Assembly: GCF_950023065.1 (NCBI RefSeq)
Contig: NC_088677.1
Coordinates: 80,625,469-80,689,468 of the forward strand
DNA length: 64,000 nucleotides
From: Planococcus citri
Taxonomy: Eukaryota > Arthropoda > Insecta > Hemiptera > Pseudococcidae
Direction of reading: 5' to 3'
Shown here: positions 1 to 13,596 of the stretch, one piece after another
How positions within the stretch are numbered: the first letter of the stretch is position 1
Layout: every line of letters begins with the position of its first letter
Position numbers and translations under genes: made by a program
Notes under the pieces: generated by a model
Database searches by the model: none
What the model was told of the DNA's origin: nothing
Seen by the model: the letters and a program-made list of their open reading frames with translations, nothing else

Positions 1-109
1 CATCTCTAAAAAGTACAAGGTGTGCCAATTTTGATAAAAATTCTAAAAAATCCAAGTTGACCCCCTCCCCTCAGTTTTTGACTCGCTCAAACCATCAAAA
101 AATTTAAAA

Positions 110-935
110 AACCACCTGTAACGCGTCGTTTGTGAAGATTTCAATACCACTGAATTCAAATATCTACTTATTTATTGGATCCGACCCTTCAGAGGCCCTT
201 CAGCTTCACCAAATTTTGAATAAAGTTGAAAAATAATACACATGTGGTGACATATTGATTCCCTCTATTCGAGTTTGCTGGGTTCAAACATTGGTTCATT
301 CATCAGATCCGACTCCCTCAACATAAATGGTCAAAATACCAAAAAATTGAAAATCACATGTGATATATCGTTTGCTTGGGTTTCGAGGGCGCTGAATTCG
401 AATATTCACTTATTTTTCGGATCCAACCTCTCAATACCTCTCCACAGCTCAAGAAATTTTAAGAAAACTGCCAAAAATTCATGAAAATATGGTGTGTGGT
501 GTGACATATCGATTCTCATAATGTGAGGTCGCTGAATTCGGATATTTGCTAATTTTTTCGATCCCACTCCTTGAGACTTTCTCCCCCCCCCCCAAAAAAA
601 AATACCCCTTATCATAATGGTCAAAATATGAAAAAAATTGAAAAATCACGTGGTGACGTATCATTTGTTAGGTTTTCGGAAGCACTGAGCTCGAATATCC
701 ACTTATTTGTTGGATCCGACCCCTCGGTGCCCCTTTAGCCCCCCCCCCATTTTGAAAAAACCTAAAAAATCTGAAGCATTTGGTGTGACGTATCGATTCT
801 CTCAATTCGATATCGCCGAGTTCGAATATTGGATAATTTTTTTCATTCGACTTCTGTGTCCCCTTATCCTCTACTAGTGACCCTGAATATGATGAAAGTA
901 AACTAAAAATTTTTGAAAAAAAGTAATGATCCGTC
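110..935. repeat. Degenerate ~110-150 bp tandem repeat
   Basis: The landmark GTGACATATCGATT or a variant recurs near 247, 358, 502, 652 and 783. It is followed each time by a CTGAATTCGAATAT-like block, a CTTATTT-like block, a GGATCCGACC-like block and a C-rich run. Spacings are about 112, 144, 147 and 131 bp, so this is an old, length-variable tandem array. The C runs at 583-592 and 741-749 sit at the same point of the monomer. No protein is encoded; open frames here follow the repeat. A single related monomer lies at 34590-34735. Confidence 0.75.
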
Positions 936-3900
936 ATTTCTCAGATGTTTAAAGGCGAGTGAGTTCTGATACCTGTATATTTTTTAAATGGCACTTCTCT
1001 GAACTTCTCCAACCCTTCCCCAAATTTCGGAAATTTGATAAAACCGTTCCCATAACGCGAGATTGCTGAGTCCTTAGAATCCTAGGCAGTGAATTCTAAT
1101 CATATTCATATCGAAAGAAGAAAAATTCCAAATTTCGTAACATTTTCGAACCTTGACCGTATAGATTTTCAATAGACAGTCCAACATTTCAGTCGTATGC
1201 AATTAGCTCAAGTTCCATGTTTTCATTTCCTATATGCACGTCTCGTGATAATAAAAGTACACAAATGTTGTGATAGGAAATTTCACGCATCACTTGCTGA
1301 CTCGCTGCACCGATGCATTCGTATTTTCGTTCTGTTGAACCGAAAAGTATATTCATCTTGGACTTGTGAGGCCAAATTTCAAGAATCCAGGAAATATTCT
1401 TAAACGATACGATATTTATAAAAAAAAAAAAAAAAAAAAAAAAAACATCTCAAACAGCTTGTCAATTCGAGGAATCGTTTTCCTTCCAAAACATTATAAA
1501 CTGAAAATTACCTAATCATTTCCGTTTGAAAAATTCGCTCAGGAGATAATCTTTTAAGTGGCTAAATGTAAATGAACTCGTATACATATATACCTACACC
1601 TAATGATTGAAATAGAAAAAATAATCTAACTCGCTCGTTTAGATAATTTGATACACGTATAAACAAATAACTTTAACCCTGAGAACCGCGAGAAGAGATA
1701 ACCGTTAACCCTATATAGAAGTATCTAGGAAGACGATTCATCTTATTATTACATTATATAGGTAAGCGAAAAGGGATAAAATTAGATAAATGTAGGTATA
1801 TAGACCTACCTATGTAATTGATGGATTATCATTGCACATTTATACGAGTATTGTGTATGAAAAAATATTATAAATATACGTGCTTATCACTCTCGCATAA
1901 TTAGATAACGCCGGCCGCCAATATTACTCGTATTTTTTTCCGGTTTACTTTTGCCGTACTCTAATAATTAGTTTAAAAAGAGAGATAGAGAAAAAAATTC
2001 TTAAAACCGAGTCGATTACGTAAGTTTAATCGTAAAACTAACCTAGAAAATAATTCAAGGCTTGTTTTCGAAACAAATCGTCATTTTTTAGACACACGTT
2101 TACGAGTAAATTTGTGCATTCGCAGTCACACGTCTGTCTCCTGAAATTTTCATGCGGAAGCACGAACCAAGGTACATCGACTTGAATTTTTTTTTCTCAT
2201 CTGAAATCTGTCACTTGTCACGTTCTCTTAAAGATATTAATACCGCTCCAGTCGTCGGCCAATTATCACATTTTTATCGCGGTCTCTGGTAGCTCTTCTC
2301 CTCTATTTATATTCCCATTCTTTGGCCCATTAATAATGTCCTGTGCTACTGTCACCGCGATACTTGTGTATCAAAGTGTACACTGATTCGAGGTACCTAC
2401 CTATTAAACATGCTTAATGTATCTATGTATGTATTTGAAGCTGATGGTGTGTTACCCTCGTGAAAATATCTTCGTGTTTATAAACCGGTTCATCGATGGT
2501 CATTTGAAATATTTTGCTTTGGAATTAGATTTTTTGTTAATACGTCACTGCGCAGATGATGCGTCTTCGCTCGAATATTTTTCCACTCGGATTATTACGC
2601 GAATTAATTATATCATAGATACGAGTACGAGTTAAATTCGTTTCTAGGCGTTACGTTTTAGTAGGTATTTTTTTTTTTTGCAGACGTAATTATCTGCGTA
2701 ACACGATGTATTTGTAGTATGTAGTACATGCCAATGCATGTAATATAATTACGAATAAGTACACGTAATATGCCTCTTATCGCGGTTCGAAGTGTTTTTT
2801 GGTGCTTTTGATGTGTTTTTTTTGCAAGCTTAATTATTGATTTTGAAACGTATATTTTTACCTACATACATATGAATGGTTTGAACTTTTTTTCTTTTAG
2901 AGAAGGAAATGAAACTGGGGATTAAGTAAAGAAATAGGAAGCATTGAATTATTAAATGAAAACGAAAGGGTATTACGAGCCTCGGGTTATTTTAAACATC
3001 ACCATTACCTGCTGGATTATTCATTAAATTATCGTAAATCGGATTAACAAGATGAAATCGGTTATCAGTGGTTTGAGTGTAAATTGACGATGATTTCTCG
3101 GACATTTTGCCATATTTTGAAGCTCAATAAAAATTGATTTGCCAAAATGTTCGAGAAAATTGTAAATTGTGCAGAGTTGAGTCAACTATTTTTGATGTTG
3201 AATCGAGCATATTGATCAAATATAGGACGAAAGAATGAGCTAAGATGAGTTTTGATTTCGATTCATTTGTTTTCTTCAAAATTTCATAAAGTCTGGAATA
3301 AAAATATTGTGAAGAGAGCTCTAAAGAAATTTGGAGAATAATCTGAGCTTTACAGGGCTTTTTTTTTTTAGCTAATTCAATTTTTCGGCGTTGATGGTGA
3401 AGAAGTGGGGGGAGGGGGGAGTCAAATTACCGGATAATGGTACCTATAATATCACGTTATTGTTTTGAGTAAATTTCAGCTGATGCAATTAGCCCACGTT
3501 CGAATGAGGTAATTTCAAATAAAATTGACTAAATAATGGACTTGGAAGAAAATAATAAATTCTTATACGAATTGAAATTTTTTCAAAAAATTCCACTCGT
3601 ATTCTTTCTCGAACCTAAATAAAAACTCTGGCGTCAGAAATATTACCAACAAATTTCAAAATTACCAGTAATTTGTGAAAAAGAACACTATTTATATGAA
3701 TTGAAATTTTAACTACAAATTCTTCTCGTTTTTCTTTCATTTCTCGAACCTATTTAAAAAATATGGTACAGCAAAAATTCATTGAAAGGTTCTCCAAAAA
3801 TACTAAAATTACCAGTGTTTTGTCTAAAATTACCTAGGTACAAGTATCTAGAAATCTAGAAATAAACTTCAACTTTTCAAAAATTATCAAAAATTGCCAG
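936..3900. other. AT-rich stretch without recognised gene
   Basis: I see no exon, RNA gene or transposon end that I can support. It contains a 26-nt A run at 1420-1445 and scattered TACCTAC-type microsatellite words. From about 3540 onward the TTACCA/AAAATT words of the next array begin to appear in eroded form. Confidence 0.5.
1420..1445. repeat. Poly-A run (26 nt)
   Basis: An uninterrupted A homopolymer follows GATATTTAT. It could be the tail of an old retroposed insertion or simple slippage. No retroposon body is recognisable immediately upstream. Confidence 0.8.
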
Positions 3901-6900
3901 AACCTTGCTAAAAATTACTATCAATTCTCTGTAAGATTGTTGAAAATTACCTACTGATGATTCAGTTTACCGAAAAGTTTCAGAAATTGATGCAAGATTT
4001 CCGAAAATTTACCAAAAATTATCGATTTCTGCAATAAATTGATGGAATTTCTTCAAAAATCACCAAAATGTTACCGAAAATTATCAGCTTTTTATCAAAA
4101 TATTTTCAGACATTATTAAATGAAAAATTTACAAGAATTTACCAAAAATTACCAGTAATTTACCAAAACATATAAGAAATTTACCAAAATTACTAAAAAT
4201 CCACCAAAACTACCAGAAATTTACCAAAATTACCAGAAAATTATCAGCAATTTACCAAAATTACCAGAAATTTGTCAAAAATTACCAAAATGTTACTAAA
4301 AAAGAATTTTATCAAAAATTTTTGAAATTCTAAGTAACAAACTTTGCAAAAATTTTTCAAAAATTGACCAAAATTTTACTAAATATTTTCAAACATTACA
4401 AAATGCAGATTTCTAAAAATTTACCAAAAATTGAACAAAAAGTAGGTACCAGAAATTTACCAAAAATTACCAAACATTAACCAAAATTACCAGAAATCCA
4501 CCAAAATTACCAGAAATTTACCAAAAATTACCAGCAATTTACCAAAGTTACTAGAAATTTACCAATATTACCAGAAATTTACCAAAAATTACCAGAAATT
4601 TACCAAATATTACGAAAATTGTCTCCCATAATTTAATAAAAATTTACCAAAATTATCAGCAATTTACCAAAATGACCAGAAATTTACCAAAAATTACCAG
4701 AAATTTACCAAAAATTACCAGTAATTTACCAAAACATATAAGAAATTTACCAAAATTACTAAAAATCCACCAAAACTACCAGAAATTTACCAAAATTACC
4801 AGAAAGTTATTAAAAATTACCAGAAATTTGTCAAAAATTACCAAAATGTTACTAAAAAAGAATTTTATCAAAAATTTTCGAAATTCTAAGTAACAAACTT
4901 TGCAAAAATTTTTCAAAAATTGACCAAAATTTTACTAAATGTTTTCAAACATTACTAAATGCAAGATTTCTAAAAATTTACCAAAAATTGAACAAAATGT
5001 ACCAGAAATTTACCAAAAATTACCAATAGTTTACCAAAAATTACCAAAATTACCAAAAATCCACCAAAATTACCAGAAATTTACCAAAAATTACCAGCAA
5101 TTTACCAAAGTTACTGGAAATTTACCAATATTACCAGAAATTTACCAAATATTACGAAAATTGTCTCCCATAAGTTACTAAAAATTTACCAAAATTACCA
5201 GAAATTTACCAAAAATTACCAGTAATTTACCAAAACATATAAAAAATTTACCAAAATTACTAAAAGTCCACCAAAACTACCAGAAATTTACCAAAATTAC
5301 CAGAAAGTTATCAAAAATTACCAGAAATTTGTCAAAAATTACCAAAATGTTACTAAAAACATATTTTATCAAAAATTTTCGAAATTCTAAGTAACAAACT
5401 TTGCAAAAATTTTTCAAAAATTGACCAAAATTTTGCTAAATATTTTCAAACATTACTAAATGCAAGATTTCTAAAAATTTACCAAAAATTGAACAAAAAG
5501 TACCAGAAATTTACCAAAAATTACCAAAAATTTACCAAAATTACCAGAAATCCACCAAAATCACCAGAAATTTACCGAAAATTACCAGAAATTTACCAAA
5601 TATTACGAAAATTGTCTCCCATAATTTACTAAAAATTTACCAAAATTACCAAAACTACCAAAAGTTTACCAAAATTACCAGAAATTTACCAAATTCACCA
5701 AAAATTTACCAAAACTACCAAAAGTTTACCAATATTACCAGAAATTTGTCAAAAATTGCCGGAATGTTACCAAAACAGAATTTTATTAAAAATTTTCAAA
5801 ATTTTAACAAACGTTGCAAAATATTTTCAAAAATTGACCAAAATTTTACTCAATATTTTCAGACATTAGATACTAAATGCAAGGATTTTAAACATTTACC
5901 AAAAATTACCAGCAATTTGCCAAAAATTATCAGAAATTCACCGAGAATTTACCAAAATTACAAGAAATTTACCAAAAATTACCAGCAATTTACCAAAAAT
6001 TACCAGTAATTTACCAAAAATTACCAGTAATTTACCGTAATTTACCAAAAATTACCAAAATTGTCTCCCATAATTTACCAAAAATTTACCAAAATTACCA
6101 AAACTACCAAAAGTTTACCAAAATTACCAGAAATTGGTCAAAAATTGCCAAAATATTATCAAAACAGAATTCTATTAAAAATTTTCAAAATTTTGACAAA
6201 AATTGCAAAATATTTTCAAAAATTGACCAACCAACATTTTACCAAATATTTTCAGACATTACTAAATGCAAGATTTTTAAACATTTACCAAAAATTACCA
6301 GCAAAAAATTATCAGAAATTTACAAAAATTACCAAAAATTTACCAAAATTACCAGAAATTTACCAAAAATTACCAAAGTTACCAGAAATTCACCAATATT
6401 TCCAGAAATTTACTGAAAGTTACCAGTAATTTACCAAAAATTACTAGAAATTTACCAAAAATTACCAAAATTGTCTCCGCAAGATTACCAGATTTCTCTC
6501 CAAAATTTCCAGAAATTTACCAAAAAATACCAAAATTTCTTCAAAAATCACCAAAATGTTCCAATTTTATTGAAAACTACCAGAATTTTATCAAAATTTT
6601 ATCAAACGTTTCCAAACTTTTTACAAAAATTCGTCAGAATTTGAACAAAAATTTCCTATGAATTTTTTCAAATATTTTCCGACATTCCTTAATGCAAGAT
6701 TTCCACTTCACCTGAAATAAGAAAAAAAAATTTCAAAAATTACCAGAAATTACCAGGATTTTCTCCAAAAATACCAGAATTTCCTCAAAGCCAACAAAAT
6801 CTTACCAAAACATAATTTTATCAAAAATCATTAAAAGTTCGCCCAAATTTACGAAAATTTTACAAAAGTTTACCAGAAGTTCAACTAAAGTTATCAGAAT

Positions 6901-6925
6901 TTTTTCAAATCTTTTCAGACATTAC
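3900..6925. repeat. TTACCAAAAATTACCAG minisatellite with higher-order structure
   Basis: The array is built from ~11-12 bp words of the type TTACCAAAAA, TTACCAGAAA and TTACCAGCAA. A distinct ~130-bp spacer module recurs inside it: ATGTTACTAAAA, then TTTTATCAAAAATTTT, CTTTGCAAAAATTTTTC, GACCAAAATTTTACT and AATGCAAGATTT. Module starts are near 4291, 4847, 5348, 5765, 6153, 6557 and 6796, with gaps of about 556, 501, 417, 388, 404 and 239 bp. The plus strand is almost free of G. Open frames inside (for example 4672-4893, 4939-5181, 5746-6009, 6061-6429) translate to NLPKI/YQKLPK-type peptide repeats and reflect the DNA repeat, not genes. Confidence 0.9.
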
Positions 6926-8755
6926 TCGACTTGAGTATGAAAAATTGATTTTTTCAGGTTTGTTTGATCAAATTTTTATAGTATCTAAAAGTTGAGTACA
7001 TTTTTCGCTCTCAATGTAAATTCTAAATCATCAAGTATCAACCATGTTGACATACTAATTCCATTTCTAAAAACTATACGTACGAGATTCAATTAATTGG
7101 TACTTTTCCGATCATCATCCTTGCCAATTGCCTGCTTCAGCAAAATGCAGAAAATCTCCCAATATCACATTAACCTTGATGAAGCATCAAGTATACTCGT
7201 ACATCTTATCACCATAAAAAAAAAATACAGACATCGAGGAACCAATTGGTAAAAATTTTCTGCTGATTCACGGCAATCTATTAGCATTCTCTCGTGTGGC
7301 ATTATTTATCGCTAAATAACAATTATAATAACTAGCTACCAACTTGAACTCCAGTAGCAAAATTAATTATTTACCTGCTACTTTTAATTTATATCTACCT
7401 ATGTAAATATACTCAACAGGTACCTGTGCGATTGACAGCTTGTACATTGTACAATGTTGTATGAGAATGCATTTTGTTAAGGTTTTTTTCCCTAGGTGTA
7501 CTCCAGCCCTAGAGGTGTATTTGTTTGTACGTACTTCAAGAAAGTTTTTACTGCGAAAGGTACCTACGATCGAATACCTATGTAATGCGATGTTTTTTTT
7601 TCATCCATCTTTGCATTTCCTTGTATTTTTTCTCGTTTTTACGGAACACGTTTAGTAAATTATAAGGTTGATAAAGTTTTTTCCAATTAAAGGCTGTAAT
7701 TATTCGTATAGGTATTTTTAAACTTCGGACATTGCTGTCTGATGGAAATTTTTCGCGGATCAAAATAAAGTCGGAACTGGATAATGGATATGGAAACATG
7801 ATGAATAAATTATTGTTATTTGTCGAAGTTTCGCAAATTTTCTAGAAAATGTCGAAAGAAGAGACCATATCGTCGAGGAGGTGATAATGCTTATGAATTT
7901 TGTTCGTCTTGTTTGATATTGCTACTGGTGTGCTAAATACCTCAATTCGGCAGTTAAAATAAATTCATGGGTTCGGAGTTTCGCTTCGATTCGCAGATAA
8001 ACGATTAGGTACTTTTGTCGCTGTACTAACCGTGTTTCTTTAGAGCTCTATCTACGTTAAATTACATGCTCGTGTTAGTCTGGCAATAATTCTCGAATTT
8101 TACCTTATCGTAAATTTTTTTCATATTTTTTTTAGGTAGGTAGGTATCCATCTTTATGCATTAAGTATAGCTGAATACTTCGTACTATAATAATCGGATG
8201 AAAAAAAATACTAAATACAAAAAAAAGACACAAACCTAATAATAATAATAAAAATTTGAACGAAAAATTACATTTTCAAGGCTATAATACGGCGGCTAGT
8301 AATTAATAATTAGATAGGTAGGTACCTTAGGTAGTAGGTACTAAGTCTGTATCGGGTATATTGAAATTGAACAAGGTGCAATTTACGAACACCAAGCTGC
8401 CTATTTGGTTAAAATGGTGCTCGATTAACCATACAGTTATGTATTAAAAGTGTCATCTCGAGTAGTCGAAAAAATATCGTAACTGCCAATTTGATTATTT
8501 TAAAACTGATACGTGGTTACATAATATTCATTTTGTTAAATCGCTAGGTAAATTTTCAAGTACGCACGATAAAAAATTCCATTCTCGAAATTAATACATT
8601 AGTGGATTTTTTCAAGTGACGTGTTTGCATGTTTTTCTTACTAGATTGATGTGCGGAGGAAATCGACCAAGTGGAAGAAAGCTGACTTCCTTTTATATTA
8701 TTTTTGTTAATTATAAGTATACGATTAGAATAGGTGGTCAATTATGGAGAGTTGT
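6926..8755. other. AT-rich stretch without recognised gene
   Basis: No coding or RNA feature is supported. GTAGGTAGGTA-type microsatellite words occur near 8133 and 8314-8340. Short open frames at 7440-7655 and 7578-7799 lack any recognisable domain. Confidence 0.5.
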
Positions 8756-8905
8756 AAGCGATATTGTTGGTAAATTATGGTAAAATTCGGGTAATCATTG
8801 ATGAAATTCTGTTAACTTTTGGTAGGTATAACTTTGGTAGCTTTTGATAAAATTTCGGTGATTTTTGGTGAATTTGCGAAAATCTTGCATTATACAGTTT
8901 TACCT
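8756..8905 (-). repeat. Inverted, diverged piece of the TTACCA minisatellite
   Basis: The plus strand here reads GGTAAATTATGGTAAAATT, TTTTGGTAGG, TTTTTGGTGAATTTG and AAAATCTTGCATT. These are reverse complements of the TTACCA/AAAACCA words and of the AATGCAAGATTTT spacer word of the 3900-6925 array. The piece is strongly diverged and about 150 bp long. Confidence 0.55.
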
Positions 8906-8934
8906 ATTTACGTCCTTTTTCACCGAAAATCACT

Positions 8935-11775
8935 AAACATTGGTTGGGGATCGTCGAACCGGTTTCAAAATTATCTGAAAATCGTTTCTGTGTGAAATAT
9001 AGAATGAAGAAGGGGTCAATTTTCTATACTTACTACCTATTTTTATTTATGATCATTTTTTCAAGAATCCTGAATCATGAAAATTTTTTTTAGAATCACT
9101 GAACCGGTTTCAAAAATGATCTTTTGAAAACAACTTTTACTTGTGAACCAAAAAAATGTGCCATGATCCATTTTCAATTCCCCTGAATCATTTTTTCCAA
9201 ACTAACAGAAATTGATTGAGAATCACTGAACCAGTTTCAAAAATTTTATTTCAGGTATCTTTTCAAGTGTGGTATATGAAAATTGCAAAATTTAAAAAAA
9301 AACCTATTTTCCATGTTTTACACTGATTTGGGGTATTTTTTCTACATAGAATTATCAAGAATTGGTTGGGAATCACTGAACCGGTTTTGAAAAATTATTA
9401 TCGTTTGGAAATAGTTTCTCTGTGAAACACAAAAAAGTTTTAGAATGGAAAACGTTCAATTTTCTATGCTCAACAATTTCTATTCCAACAAATATTTCAG
9501 AATTAATGAACATTTTTTGGGAATCACTGAACCGGTTTTTAAAATTATTCCCTCAAAATAGTTTTCATTTAGGCTGAAAAAAAAAATGATGCGTAAAAAA
9601 CTATAGAATTTATATGCTCTGAACCAATTTTTCAAAATTAACAAAAATTGATTTGGAATCACTGAACCGGTTTCAAAAATAGTCTTTTGAGAGCAATTTT
9701 TTTTTGAGAACTAAAGAAATGTGACATGATCGATTTTCTATCCTCTAAAACATTTTCCCAGAATGATCAGAAATTGCTCGAACAAATTTTTCAGAATTAT
9801 TGAACATTTTTTGGGAATCACTGAACCGGTTTTTGAAATTATTCCCTCAAAACAGTTTTCATTTAGGCAGAAAAAAATGCAGCGTGAAAAACCATAGCGT
9901 TTATATGCTCTGAACCAATTTTTTGAAATTAACAAAAATTGATTGGGAATCACTGAACCGGTTTCAAAAATAGTCTTTTGAGATCATTTTTTTTAAAGAA
10001 CCAATACAATGTAACATGATCAATTTTCTATCCTCTGAAACATTTTTCCAGAATTTTCAGAAATTGCTCGAACAAATTTTTCATAATAATTACTTAAAGT
10101 TGTTTAGGAATCACTGAACCGGTTTTCAAAACCATTTCCTTGAAATTGTTTTCATTTAAGACAAAAAAATGCAGTGTGAAGAACGATAAATTCTCTATGC
10201 TCTAAACCAATTTTACAAAATAGACAAAAATTGGTTGGGAATCACTGAACCGGTTTCAAAAATAGTCCTCTGAGATCAATTTTTTTTAGAACCGAAAAAA
10301 TGTGACATGATCAATTTTTTATCCTCTGAATCATTTTCCCAGAATTATCAGAAATTGCTCAAACAAACTTTTCAGAATTATAAAGTTGTTTGGGAATCAC
10401 TGAACTGGTTTTCAAAACCATTTCCTTAAAATAGTTTTCATTTAAGGCAGAAAAAAATGCAGCGTGAAGAACGATACATTCTCTATGTTCTAAACCAATT
10501 TTTCAAAATTAACAAAAATTGGTTGGGAATCACTGAACCGGTTTCAAAAATAGTCTTCTGAGATCAATTTTTTTTTAGAACCAAAAAAATGTGACATGAT
10601 CGATTTTTCTATCCTCTGAATAATTTTCCCAGAATTATCAGGAATTGCTCGAACAAATTTTTCAGAATTATTGAACATTTTTTGGGAATCACTGAACCGG
10701 TTTCCAAAATTATTTTCTCAAAATACTTAGTTTTCATTCAAAGCAGAGAAAAATGCAGCGTGAAAACGATAAATTTTCTAAATCTCTATGCTCTAAACCA
10801 ATTTTTCTAAATTATCAATAATTGTTTGGGAATCACTGAACCAGTTTCAAAAATTTTATTTCAGCAACCTTTTCACGTAAGGTGCAGGAAAATGCAAAAT
10901 AATGTAAAAATTAATTCTTCATGCTTCTCACTAACTAATTTGGGGCATTTTTTCAATCATTGTCAAAAATTGGTTGGGGTTCATTGAACCGGTTTTGAAA
11001 AATTATCGTCTGGAAATGGTTTCTATGTGAAACAAAAAGAAAAATGGTATGTATAATGGGAAATGGATCAATTTTCTGCGCTCAACAATTTTGATCTACT
11101 TGGACAAGTTTTTCAGAATTATTAGAAATTGTTTGGGAATCACTGAACCGGTTTCTAAAATCATTTTCGTAAAATAGCTTTCATTTGGGGCATAAAAAAT
11201 GCAGCATGAAAAACGATGAATTCTCCATGGCCTGAAGAACCAATTTTTCAAAATTAACAATAGGCCGAATTGGTTGAGAATCACTGAACCGGTTTCCAAG
11301 AAATGGGGATTTTGAAACTTCTTCGAGCAAAGTTCAATAAAATTTTCATTTTCAATATCTTTGTTTTAAACAATTTTTTGTACTTTTGTTCGCTCGAGCA
11401 GTCATCAGATGTTGATTAAAAGTTTCCGAACCGGTTTCTAAAACCGGTTTCGCGGTCTTAGAGCGAGATACGATGAACGTTGCAGGTTAAAAAATTATTC
11501 AATTTTCAATTCTATACAAATTTTTACCTACTCGAAATATTTTTTTCGTGTTTTATTTTTTGTGGTATTATCAAGAATTGGTTGAGAATCACTGAACCGG
11601 TTTCAAACCAAATTGTGTTTTTATGGAACTTCTTGCTGAATGAAGAACTTTCCATTTTCAATGCTCTACAATTTTTTAAACCAATTTTCTCAAAGTTTCA
11701 CTTTCAAAAACCAGTTAAAAATTACTGAACTGGTTTCAAAATGAAAATCTGAGAACCACTGAACCGGTTGCAAAA
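8935..11775. repeat. AACCGGTTT satellite with dimeric ~291-bp higher-order unit
   Basis: A core GAATCACTGAACCGGTTTC or close variant recurs about 21 times. Core CCGG (or CCAG/CTGG) positions run 8959, 9104, 9231, 9381, 9532, 9667, 9826, 9958, 10119, 10250, 10405, 10538, 10697, 10841, 10989, 11148, 11289, 11431, 11597, 11730, 11764. Between 9532 and 10697 the gaps alternate between ~131-135 and ~155-161 bp, so every second monomer repeats at 286-294 bp. The two monomer types differ: one carries ATGTGACATGATCGAT, the other ATGCAGCGTGAAAA. The array decays at both ends. Similar minus-strand open frames at 9480-9662, 9738-9953 and 11096-11299 are repeat copies, not genes. Confidence 0.92.
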
Positions 11776-13585
11776 AACTTCTGTGAGGAAATCGCTCCAA
11801 AATGATTCTTAATATTGGGGATTCTTTTTAAAACCACCTGTGCAAATTTTTATCGCCAAATTTTCGACGATTTTGACGCAGAACCACTCACATGAACCCT
11901 TACCCCTCCCCTAAAATATCCCATACCGTAATTTTTACCTCATTTCTCTCGAAATTTACGACCCTTTGAACTTCTCATGAGGACAATTCAATCATCTTAA
12001 GGTGCTAAAAATGCATCCCTGTTCTTTCCCTCTTATCCCTAAACACTACCCACACTATTTCTCCATACTTAATGGCGTAAAGATGTTCAATATACGTAAG
12101 AAGAATTAAGAAAAATGTAAAGAACGAAAAAAGCAGATGTAATCAAATATGGAGCTACACAACAACTAAGTGTACCTAGACCTACGCAAAGATTACGTAT
12201 ACACCTCATACCTATCTAAATAACTACAACTAAGTATACTCCGACGACGACGACGGGCAATTACTACAGTATAGACTTTTTGTGTTGGCAAGTGCGATTG
12301 CATGTGACCATTTATATTGTCACGCATGTGCGCGTGTGTATATCGCAACGCAACAATTAATTTTTGCGCGAGCGAAGCACGTGCTTACGTCTCTCTCTCT
12401 GTGCCCTATAATGCAACACTGTTTCGCGCTTTAAATTGTAAATTATGCTGACCGGCGAGACAGCTTGTCCGAAATGCTCGCTTTTGCTCTTTTTACCGCC
12501 GCCAGCCACCACCGCCTCACACACACAATAATAATTCATTCAATTCCGCGTAAAATTTTGTCAATTTTGTCGATTCTCGGGTACATATTCACTTCAGCCG
12601 ACTCGTTATAATAATTGTGATATCCGAAGCTGGAATGCTGGGTGGAATGAACCGTTAAACCGGTTAATTAGTTTGTGTATTTTTTTTTTTTCGTAATTTA
12701 TATTATTTGTAAAGATAATATGTATTTCTCTGTATGTGGTATCAAGTTTATGAAAAAATAAACAAGAAAAAGAAGAGATTATTAGTTCATGTAGTCGATC
12801 TGGATCAGTGATGAAGAAAGGTCCAGATTTAAGGAGAGCGGTACCTATTTGATTGGTTGATGACTTGAATTAGATTTGGATTTAATTTTGTGAATATTTT
12901 TGGCGTGAATGTCGTTCATTGTGGGAAAATTTTGAGAAAATGGAAATATAGATATTCAATTTGATGCCAGAAAATTTTCTTTGGGCATATTTGAGAGGAA
13001 GAAACTCTTGAAAAAAATTGAAACCCAAAAGACTGTAATATTCTGGCTAGATTTCAGTTTTTCAACTTCTGTAATTCATCCGTTAATTTTTCATCACGTC
13101 ACTGCTCGGTTCAACTCGAATTCATCCCCTAACTCAATTACAACTCTAAATCAAAATACTAACTCAGGCTTTCAAAATTCATTAAGCGTTGTAAATTTAA
13201 AATCAAACACTTACCCACAGAAACAGTAAAATTTTATAGCTGTGGGCTCTTTGATTCCCACAGCCACCCCTGATTCACACGATAATTCAATTCCCATAAA
13301 AGTCAAATTTTGAAACTGTTATGGCTCTGGGCTCACGTTTTTGCCCTCATGCTCCCAACCATTTTCAATATGATAAAACCAAAAATTTGAATACGTTAAT
13401 ATTTTCTCATACCAAAAAGTTGACACTTATAACAATTTGTACAAGAGCTAATGAGCTCTAAATACTTTTTAAACCCCTTTAAAATTAACCACAAGTGCAT
13501 CAAAACATTGACATGACATTTACGACTTTTTTATCACTTACTAAGTAATTATTCAGAATCGTAACCCTTTTTCATTTGTCGCGCA
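11776..13585. other. Unassigned; less AT-rich island at about 12230-12600
   Basis: Most of this is AT-rich without a recognised feature. About 12230-12600 has more balanced composition, with a CGACGACGACG run, alternating purine-pyrimidine CACGCATGTGCGCGTGTG, a TCTCTCTCTCT tract and an ACACACACA tract. It could be a promoter or a fragment of a transcribed host region, but I see no splice-bounded open frame and no core-promoter arrangement. Confidence 0.35.
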
Positions 13586-13596
13586 CACGCACCCTC

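Noticed and set aside
6061..6429. 122-codon open frame with YQKLPK/TRNLPK peptide repeats
   Set aside because: The peptide repeat follows the TTACCA DNA unit, neighbouring frames are similarly open, and the strand has almost no G so stops are rare.
9480..9953. Two similar minus-strand frames (MIPNQFLLI...NWFRAYK)
   Set aside because: They are consecutive dimers of the AACCGGTTT satellite.
12357..12539. 60-codon minus-strand frame in a less AT-rich island
   Set aside because: No domain and no splice signals. Composition alone is not enough to call a gene.
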